41,516 nt of DNA, taken from Anaerolineae bacterium (GTDB taxonomy: Bacteria; Chloroflexota; Anaerolineae; B4-G1). This document shows, one piece after another, positions 36,686 to 41,516 of this stretch. The notes beneath the pieces are model-generated. The model was not told the origin of the DNA. It made no database searches and saw only the letters and a list, made by a program, of their open reading frames with translations. Location: the NCBI GenBank assembly GCA_030612585.1, contig JAUWNP010000017.1, forward strand, positions 1-41,516, given 5' to 3'. A program made the translations under genes and the position numbers. Every line of letters begins with the position of its first letter. The stretch's first letter is position 1.

Positions 36686-37243
36686 ATGATTGACGTCAAC
36701 GAACTACGCAAGGGTGTCACCTTCACGATGGACGGCAGATTGTATAAAGTGCTGGCATACCAGCACCACAAGCCGGGGCGAGGCAAGGCCACTATCCGCA
36801 CCACGCTGCGCAACCTGCGCACCGGCGCGACCATCCAGCACAACTTTATCTCCAGCGACCGGGTGGATGAGATCCGCGTCGAGCGGCGCGGCGTGCAATA
36901 CCTCTACACCGACGGCGATCTATATCACTTCATGGACACCGAGACCTACGACCAGACAGCCTTGTCCGCCCCTGCGCTGGGCGACCAGGTTCACTATCTC
37001 AAAGAGGGGCTGAAACTGGTGTTGGCAACCTACGAGGAGGAAGCACTGGACGTGGAACTGCCAACGACAGTAGCACTGGAGGTGGTCGAGGCAGAGATGG
37101 CTGTTGCCGGCGACACGGCCACCGGCGCGATGAAAAAAGTGAGACTGGAGACCGGCCTGGGCGTGCAGGTGCCACTCTTCATCAAGCAGGGTGACGTGAT
37201 CCGCGTGGATACCCGCACCGGCGAGTACGTCACGCGGGTGTAG
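36686..37243 (+). CDS. efp: Elongation factor P
   Basis: A 185-residue EF-P that relieves ribosome stalling at polyproline. The KOW-like domain I (about 1-65) holds the P-site loop HHKPGRGKA, domain II (about 70-128) has LYTDGDLYHFMDTETYDQ in order, and the C-terminal OB domain ends GAMKKVRLETGLGVQVPLFI, then GDVIRVDTRTGEYVTRV in pieces. The loop tip is Arg32 (PGRG) rather than the Lys of E. coli-type EF-P (PGKG). Arg-type EF-Ps can be rhamnosylated by EarP, but the surrounding sequence also differs from that subgroup. CAGGAGG lies five to six bases before the ATG. Divergent from hisS. Confidence 0.96.
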   Translation: MIDVNELRKGVTFTMDGRLYKVLAYQHHKPGRGKATIRTTLRNLRTGATIQHNFISSDRVDEIRVERRGVQYLYTDGDLYHFMDTETYDQTALSAPALGDQVHYLKEGLKLVLATYEEEALDVELPTTVALEVVEAEMAVAGDTATGAMKKVRLETGLGVQVPLFIKQGDVIRVDTRTGEYVTRV

Positions 37244-37367
37244 TAGTTGGTAGATTGGTAGATTGGTAGATTGGTAAATTGGTAGATTGGTAGACTGGTG
37301 ACCAGTTTCCCAGTTTGTCATTGGTCGTTGGTCACTGTTCATTGTTCATTGTTCATTGTTCATTTTG
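37244..37367. repeat. Short tandem spacer repeats (GGTAGATT and GTTCATT)
   Basis: Two arrays side by side: about six units of GGTAGATT (8 bp) after the efp stop, then about five units of TTCATTG (7 bp). They fill the whole gap between efp and the Cys-rich gene. Confidence 0.85.
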
Positions 37368-37371
37368 CCTG

Positions 37372-37719
37372 ATGCGCACACCTGCTGGCACTGAATGTCG
37401 CTACTACTACGAGGACTTCTACCGTGGTCACTCCACCCAGGAGTGCCGCCTCATCGGGCGCAACCCGCGCTCAGAGCCGTGGAAGCCCAAACTGTGCGCC
37501 CGCTGCCCGGTGCCGGGCATCCTGCGCGCCAATGCCTGCCCCAACATGGTGCTGGAAGCACGGGTGGTCCGGCGCTGGCTGGGGCTCGTGCACCGCGTCG
37601 AGGTCTACGCCATCTGCACTGAGCACCAGGTCGAAGTAGACGACCCCCACGTCGGCTGCGGCCACTGCCACCCGCAGGCGGCGACGATCCTCGACGCTCC
37701 AGAATTATCTATACGGTAA
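37372..37719 (+). CDS. Cys-rich conserved protein of unknown function (115 aa)
   Basis: A soluble protein with cysteines in four clusters: TECRYYYEDFY, a CARCPVP pair, NACPN, and a C-terminal GCGHCHPQ. Spacing suggests one or two zinc sites. Segments QECRLIGRNP and RRWLGLVHRVEVYAICTEH look conserved; I recall similar short proteins in Chloroflexota but no function. The ATG follows directly after a TTCATTG spacer array and lacks a ribosome site, so it may depend on read-through translation or transcription from efp. The GH130 gene begins 41 bp later on the same strand. Confidence 0.65.
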   Translation: MRTPAGTECRYYYEDFYRGHSTQECRLIGRNPRSEPWKPKLCARCPVPGILRANACPNMVLEARVVRRWLGLVHRVEVYAICTEHQVEVDDPHVGCGHCHPQAATILDAPELSIR

Positions 37720-37760
37720 CCACCAGGCAGCGTCATTCTGGTCTACGCGTGGGAGGAAAA

Positions 37761-38708
37761 ATGAACACGACCGCAGCCATTGTCCAGCGCTTCAAAGGCA
37801 ATCCAATTCTCACAAAAGACGATGTCCCATACCCCGTAGCGACGGTTCACAATGCGGGGATGGTCAAGCACGACGGCCAGTACATCATGCTCTTTCGCGC
37901 TCACCGGCGAAATGGCCGTTCCATCCTCGGACTGGCAGAGAGCGACGACGGCTTTCACTTCCGGGCGCGGCCAGAGCCGTTCATAGTGCCCGCTACTGAG
38001 GGGGTCTTTGCAGCCTATGAGGAATACGGCGTCGAAGACCCCCGCATCTGCGCGATAGAGGGCCGGTATCTCATCACCTACAGCGCCTACTCGAGGCACG
38101 GCGTGCGCATTGGGCTGGCTCAGACCGAGGATTTCGAGTCGCTGGAGCGGATTTCGCTGATCACTGAAGCAGACTATCGCAACGTGATCATCTTTCCCCG
38201 CAAGTTCGACGGACGTTATGCCCGGCTGGACCGGCCCCATTCCGAGATTTCCCCCTGGTCCATCTGGATCTCCTATTCGCCAGACCTGGTACACTGGGGG
38301 GACTCCCAGTTGGTGATGAGACCCGTACAATATCACTGGGATGAGATGAAAATCGGCCCGGGAGCCACGCCCTTCGAGACCGATCACGGTTGGCTGCACA
38401 TCTACCATGGGGTCTTTCCCACTATGGACGGCTCCATCTACCGCCTTGGAGTCGCGCTTCACGATCTCGAAGATCCAGCCAGGATATTGGGCGTCTCGGA
38501 CGAGTGGATTCTGCAACCGGAGGATCCGTGGGAGGTGACGGGGTACGTTCATAATGTCGTCTTCACCTGCGGGGCGATCCCCGAGGATGACGGCACGGTC
38601 AAGATATACTGGGGCGGGGCAGATACGGTGATGTGCGCCGGCACGGCGCGCATCAGCGACCTGGTAGATCTGTGCCTGCAGAAACCAAGACCGCCCCTCC
38701 CTGGTTGA
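37761..38708 (+). CDS. GH130-family beta-mannoside phosphorylase-like enzyme
   Basis: A 315-residue five-bladed beta-propeller protein of family GH130. Members phosphorolyse beta-1,4-mannosyl linkages (for example mannosyl-glucose or mannosyl-N-acetylglucosamine), with some hydrolases. Visible family marks are ATVHNAGMVKHDGQYIMLFRAH in pieces, the catalytic Asp in YGVEDPRICAIEGRYLITYSAY, the phosphate-site Arg/His region PHSEISPWSIWISYSPDL, KIGPGATPFETDHGWLHIYHG and IYWGGADTVMCAGTA near the end. GGGAGG sits four to five bases before the ATG. The likely role is mannan or N-glycan oligosaccharide use; the precise substrate cannot be read from sequence. Confidence 0.9.
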   Translation: MNTTAAIVQRFKGNPILTKDDVPYPVATVHNAGMVKHDGQYIMLFRAHRRNGRSILGLAESDDGFHFRARPEPFIVPATEGVFAAYEEYGVEDPRICAIEGRYLITYSAYSRHGVRIGLAQTEDFESLERISLITEADYRNVIIFPRKFDGRYARLDRPHSEISPWSIWISYSPDLVHWGDSQLVMRPVQYHWDEMKIGPGATPFETDHGWLHIYHGVFPTMDGSIYRLGVALHDLEDPARILGVSDEWILQPEDPWEVTGYVHNVVFTCGAIPEDDGTVKIYWGGADTVMCAGTARISDLVDLCLQKPRPPLPG

Positions 38709-38774
38709 CTCCAGAACTTCTGGCAAGCGAACGATGCGCCCTGGCGACAAGAAACCGGACACAGTAGATGCACT

Positions 38775-38826
38775 TGTAGGGCGGTTTTGCTAACCGCCAT
38801 AGGTCGGATAGCAAATCCGACCTACA
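38775..38826. repeat. Core of MITE-like element without ends (copy E)
   Basis: Only the 52-bp TGTAGG...CCTACA core with both hairpins (GGCGGTT and GGTCGGAT stems) is present; the TATCTTCTCAA ends are missing. The core may move or be copied on its own. Confidence 0.75.
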
Positions 38827-38836
38827 GGCTTATTCT

Positions 38837-38908
38837 GGACGCAGATTCTCGCAGATTTCCGCAGATAAAACAGGGAAAATCAGCGTGGATCAGCATTAAT
38901 CTGCGTCC
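38837..38908. repeat. Palindromic repeat, GGACGCAGATT family, copy 2
   Basis: Ends GGACGCAGATT and AATCTGCGTCC are an 11-bp perfect inverted repeat over 72 bp. Just upstream of the HAD gene. Confidence 0.82.
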
Positions 38909-38938
38909 CATAAAGATTTGTCAGTTTGGAGTAAGACA

Positions 38939-39706
38939 ATGCTCAAAGCCATCCTCTTCGATCTCGACGACACGCTGCTAGGCAACCCGATGGAGACCTT
39001 CATGCCGGCCTACCTCCAGGCGCTCACCCGCTACATGGCCCACCTGATCCCTCCCGAACGGTTGATCTCCGAGTTGATACGCGGCACACAAGCAATGAGC
39101 GCCGCCGACGGCAATGGTCCCACCAACGAGGAGACGTTCGCGACCGTCTTCTTCCCGGCAGTGGGATACGAGCCAGTGGAACTAAGACCTACTTTCGACC
39201 GATTTTACGCCGAGGAGTTCCCCAAACTGCGGGCCATAACGCAACGGCGAGCGGAAGCCCGCCCCCTGGTCGAGTGGGCCTTCGAGCGTGGCCTACAGGT
39301 AGCCATCGCGACCAATCCACTGTTCCCCCGCTTCCCCATCGAACAGCGGCTGGAGTGGGCCGGCGTGCCGGTAAGCGAGTTCGACTACGCGCTGGTGACC
39401 ACCTACGAGGACATGCACGCCACCAAGTCCCACCCGGCCTACTACCGCGAGATCCTGGCGCGGCTGGACCGGCAGCCCGGCGAGTGTTTGATGGTGGGCG
39501 ACAACTGGGAATGGGACATCGCCCAGGCCGCCTCCGTCGGCATCCCCGTCTACTGGATCGCGGGGCCACACGACGCGCCGCCTTCCCTCCCCCCTCATAG
39601 GGGGGATAAGAGGGGGGTACTGGCCGGGCAGGGGAGGCTGGCGGATCTGTTGGACTGGGTCAGAGGAGCAGACAAGCAAGAGGGACTGCTATCTGCTAAC
39701 TGCTAA
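38939..39706 (+). CDS. HAD-family hydrolase
   Basis: A 255-residue haloacid-dehalogenase-type phosphatase. Motif I is ILFDLDDTLLGN (about 5-16, nucleophile Asp and acid/base Asp), motif II ATNPLF (about 126-131), a Lys in THE-region HATKSHPAYYREIL, and motif IV LMVGDNWEWDI (about 182-192). The cap lies between about 20 and 95. The substrate is unknown; such enzymes hydrolyse sugar phosphates or nucleotides. GGAG lies eight bases before the ATG. Residues about 214-228 (PPSLPPHRGDKRGV) are encoded by a G/C-run palindrome inserted in frame before the last helix. The tail codons lie in a GCTAACT spacer shared with the convergent cbiO end. Confidence 0.9.
   Translation: MLKAILFDLDDTLLGNPMETFMPAYLQALTRYMAHLIPPERLISELIRGTQAMSAADGNGPTNEETFATVFFPAVGYEPVELRPTFDRFYAEEFPKLRAITQRRAEARPLVEWAFERGLQVAIATNPLFPRFPIEQRLEWAGVPVSEFDYALVTTYEDMHATKSHPAYYREILARLDRQPGECLMVGDNWEWDIAQAASVGIPVYWIAGPHDAPPSLPPHRGDKRGVLAGQGRLADLLDWVRGADKQEGLLSANC
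39581..39622. repeat. G/C-run palindrome inside HAD gene
   Basis: CCTCCCCCCTCATAGGGGGG followed by ATAAGAGGGGGG, an imperfect hairpin inserted in frame (about 14 codons). Same class as the palindrome in the SbcC-like gene. Confidence 0.78.
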
Positions 39707-39716
39707 CCGCTGACCG
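39688..39716. repeat. Short tandem spacer repeat at HAD/cbiO convergent ends
   Basis: GCTAACT/GCTAACC/GCTGACC units covering both stop codons of two convergent, overlapping genes. Confidence 0.7.
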
Positions 39717-40566
39717 TATGATGCGGCTCCACGTGGGGAACCAGGGAATGTGGCCTCTCCAGCCCGTGCGACTCCATCAACTCCGCGTCGCCCAGCACCT
39801 CCCGCGGCTCCCCGTTGACGACGACGCGCCCCTCGTCCATCAAAACGACGCGGTCGCACATCTCCAGGATGAACTCCAGATCGTGGGAGGCGATGAGCAT
39901 CGTCTCCTGCGAGGCCTGGAGGAAGTGGATCAGGCGGCGGCGGGAACGGATGTCGAGGTTGGAGGTCGGTTCGTCGTAGATCAACAACTGCGGGTGCATC
40001 GCCAGCACTCCCGCGATCGAGACCATGCGCTTCTCGCCCCCGGAGAGGTGGTGGGGCGGACGGCCGGCCAGTTCCAACCCCCCGGTGAACGACAGCGCGT
40101 CCGTGACCCTGGCCTCCACCTCCTCCTTCGCCAGGCCCAGGTTGCGCGGGCCGAAGGCAACGTCGTCCCACACAGACGGGCAGAAGAGTTGGTCGTCCGG
40201 GTTCTGGAAGACCATGCCAGCCTCGGGGCGGAATTTCCCCCGCGCGACCGGCTCACCGAACAGCACGATCTCACCCGCGCCCGGCTTCAACACCCCGCAG
40301 ATCAGCAGGAAGAAGGTGGTCTTCCCCGCACCGTTGGGGCCGATCAGGCCAACCCGCTCACCCGGCCGCACCTTCAGGCTCACGTCTTGCAGCACGCCGG
40401 GTTTGTCCAGGTAGGAGAACGCCAGCCCCGAAACCACGAGTATAGGCTCCTTCAAGCCTTTCAACCCTGGCGAAGGCTCGGCAGTCACCCTCGAACCAGG
40501 AGCGACTTCGCCCGCCGGTGATCGCCCCACTACCTCAGATACCTGCAACCTTCGCCAGGATGCCAT
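39703..40566 (-). CDS. cbiO: ECF-transporter ATPase (CbiO/EcfA-like)
   Basis: A 287-residue ABC ATPase of an energy-coupling-factor importer (cobalt/nickel or vitamin type). Walker A is IGPNGAGKTTFF (about 74-85), Q-loop VFQNPDDQLF, signature LSGGEKRMV, Walker B LLIYDEPTSNLD and H-loop ASHDLEF. The conserved domain begins only at about residue 42; the first 40 residues (rich in S, P, G and E) are encoded by a REP-type inverted-repeat element. The ATG has GGAGG six to seven bases upstream and lies four bases from the upstream cbiQ stop, so the extension is really translated. The substrate cannot be named without the S component, which lies outside. Confidence 0.92.
   Translation of the reverse strand: MASWRRLQVSEVVGRSPAGEVAPGSRVTAEPSPGLKGLKEPILVVSGLAFSYLDKPGVLQDVSLKVRPGERVGLIGPNGAGKTTFFLLICGVLKPGAGEIVLFGEPVARGKFRPEAGMVFQNPDDQLFCPSVWDDVAFGPRNLGLAKEEVEARVTDALSFTGGLELAGRPPHHLSGGEKRMVSIAGVLAMHPQLLIYDEPTSNLDIRSRRRLIHFLQASQETMLIASHDLEFILEMCDRVVLMDEGRVVVNGEPREVLGDAELMESHGLERPHSLVPHVEPHHTVSG
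40463..40559. mobile_element. REP-type element encoding the cbiO N-terminal extension
   Basis: Ends AACCCTGGCGAAGG and, inverted, CCTGGCGAAGGTT pair over 97 bp. They match the 100-bp element near the RAYT gene at most end positions (GCGAAGG core). It is fully inside the cbiO reading frame, between start codon and ABC domain. Confidence 0.7.
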
Positions 40567-40568
40567 AA

Positions 40569-41357
40569 CTACCCTCCGAACCGGCGCAAGAAAATTTCCG
40601 CAGCGACGAACCCAGCGGCGACGATGAGAATGACGACGAGACCTGCCACGTCCTGGGGACGGACCTGAAAGCCGTCGGGGGAGCGGACGGGCCGGCCATA
40701 TCCCCGCAGCACCATCGCCTTGTAGATCCGCTCGGACTGCTCGTAACTGCGCACCAGAATACTCCCGGCCAGCGAGGCCAGGACGCCCAGACTACGACCA
40801 TCAAAACGGCGCACACGAAAGCCGCGCAATCCCATCGCCGTCTCCATCGTCTCCAGATCATCACCGATCTCGTAGATATAGCGGTAGGAGAAGAGCGTCA
40901 TATCGGCCAGGATGGGGGGCAGGCCCAATGCTCGCAGCGCCTTGATGGTGGTCAAAAAAGGCGCAGTGCCGAAGAGGATCAGGCCAGTCGTCAGGATGGA
41001 GAGGAACCGGGCGACGATCAAGAGCAACTCCAGACACCCCTCCTGTCGCAGGGCGAGCGGCCCGATGCGGAGCAGGACGGTCTGGCCTGAGAAGAAAGGC
41101 AGCAGGACGGCCACCATCAGCAAAAAGAAGCCAGGGAAGCGCAACCGTGTCACCAGGAAGGAGATGGGCAGACTGGAAACGACGTATAGAGCGAAACTGG
41201 CCGCCAACATCGCCGGCAGGAGGCGCAGGTCCCGGACGAAGGAGAAAGCGAAGATCAGAACCACGAGAGCGATGAGCCTGCACCTCGGCTCCCAGCGGTG
41301 TAAGGGGGAATCCAGGTGCGCGTACTCATCAAGCCCAAGCCTCAAGTGATTGCCCAT
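40569..41357 (-). CDS. cbiQ: ECF-transporter T component (CbiQ/EcfT-like)
   Basis: A 262-residue membrane protein with five or six helices (about 28-65, 70-95, 100-130, 240-258 most clearly). The coupling motifs usually A-R-G/A-R-S in EcfT appear as AMGLRGFRVRRF (about 177-188) and the later VRSYEQSERIYKAMVLRGYG (about 205-224). It links the ATPase pair to a substrate-binding S subunit. Its stop lies two bases before the cbiO start, a typical operon join. The ATG follows a TTCATTG spacer with no ribosome site; the S component (CbiM-like or vitamin type) may lie beyond the window edge. Confidence 0.9.
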   Translation of the reverse strand: MGNHLRLGLDEYAHLDSPLHRWEPRCRLIALVVLIFAFSFVRDLRLLPAMLAASFALYVVSSLPISFLVTRLRFPGFFLLMVAVLLPFFSGQTVLLRIGPLALRQEGCLELLLIVARFLSILTTGLILFGTAPFLTTIKALRALGLPPILADMTLFSYRYIYEIGDDLETMETAMGLRGFRVRRFDGRSLGVLASLAGSILVRSYEQSERIYKAMVLRGYGRPVRSPDGFQVRPQDVAGLVVILIVAAGFVAAEIFLRRFGG

Positions 41358-41376
41358 TGTTCATTGTTCATTGGTC
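41355..41376. repeat. Short tandem spacer repeat (TTCATTG) at cbiQ start
   Basis: Three TTCATTG units overlap the cbiQ start codon region, replacing a ribosome site. Confidence 0.6.
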
Positions 41377-41516
41377 TGTAGAGTCCATTAATGGTATACC
41401 CCCGATAGTCCAGAACAGGTATACCCCTACCAAGGTAATGGAAGTTGAAAAGGTTGCGACAATTGCAGTACATCTTCAGGTTCCAAGCCAGTGATAGTTG
41501 GCACGTCCAATTTCTT
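41377..41516. other. Window edge, no assignable gene
   Basis: GGTATACCCC occurs twice, about 27 bp apart. On the minus strand a frame open to the edge (TITGLEPEDVLQ... to a stop at 41427) could be the tail of a gene, but 30 codons are too few to judge. Confidence 0.4.

Noticed and set aside
37244..37367. Possible CRISPR array
   Set aside because: Units are 7-8 bp with no spacers of constant length; simple tandem repeats.
37743..38762. 339-codon minus-strand frame opposite GH130
   Set aside because: Antisense shadow; GH130 motifs and ribosome site are on the plus strand.
41427..41516. 3' end of an upstream ECF S-component gene
   Set aside because: Open minus-strand frame of only 30 codons with no recognisable motif; chance openness is not unlikely.

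Overview
The window looks like a chromosomal segment of an uncultured, Anaerolineae-like member of the Chloroflexota. This is inferred from gene content, not from a marker tree: a MalT/LAL-type LuxR regulator, an ECF sigma factor paired with a DUF5667-type membrane protein, SH3b-armed glycosidases, Pro/Thr-rich lipoprotein linkers, a bacterial GH3-like adenylating enzyme, a FemAB-like transferase, high GC, and many short palindromic repeats between and inside genes. No prophage, CRISPR array or intact insertion sequence was found.

Layout. 1-6.5 kb (mostly minus strand): GH3-like enzyme, small membrane protein, FemAB-like transferase, SAM methyltransferase, a frameshifted orphan Phd/YefM antitoxin, then an ECF sigma factor and its membrane partner. 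6.7-17.7 kb: a secreted clostripain-like protein whose catalytic Cys position is Ser, a SPASM-domain remnant, a sugar-nucleotide epimerase, a quinone-oxidoreductase-like protein, a conserved 89-aa protein, a LuxR/MalT-type regulator split by a frameshift in a G tract, a 3-methyladenine glycosylase and an SH3b-glycosidase. 17.7-21.7 kb: ordinary tRNA-Thr and tRNA-Tyr, two poorly known proteins, a ribbon-helix-helix regulator with a textbook promoter/operator, then a 121-nt tmRNA-like RNA without any tag frame, four tRNA genes (His, Pro, Leu, Phe) of which three have non-canonical features, and an HNH endonuclease. 21.7-28.5 kb: a signalling island (REC-kinase, multi-GAF/PAS kinase, divergent OmpR-type regulator) and a thioredoxin/CcdA-like redox membrane protein. 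28.6-37.2 kb: SbcC/Rad50-like ATPase, a nonsense-mutated REP-associated transposase, recN, a zinc-finger membrane protein, nadK, hisS, and divergent efp. 37.3-41.5 kb: a Cys-rich protein, a GH130 phosphorylase-like enzyme, a HAD hydrolase, and the ATPase and T component of an ECF transporter.

How it works together. DNA maintenance (recN, SbcC-like ATPase, glycosylase, HNH) and translation (hisS, efp, tRNAs) form a housekeeping core. Envelope, extracellular and regulatory genes surround it.

The most distinctive feature is repeat colonisation. At least five short repeat families occur: (i) a 110-bp MITE-like element with 11-bp terminal repeats and 10-bp target duplications; (ii) REP-like hairpins with a CTTGCGAAGG-type core around a broken RAYT transposase; (iii) GGACGCAGATT palindromes; (iv) G/C-run palindromes; (v) roughly 7-bp tandem spacers. 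Families ii, iv and v have entered reading frames in frame (cbiO, sbcC-like, HAD, recN). The most unusual single object is the compact tmRNA-like RNA at 20605-20725, next to the aberrant tRNA array.
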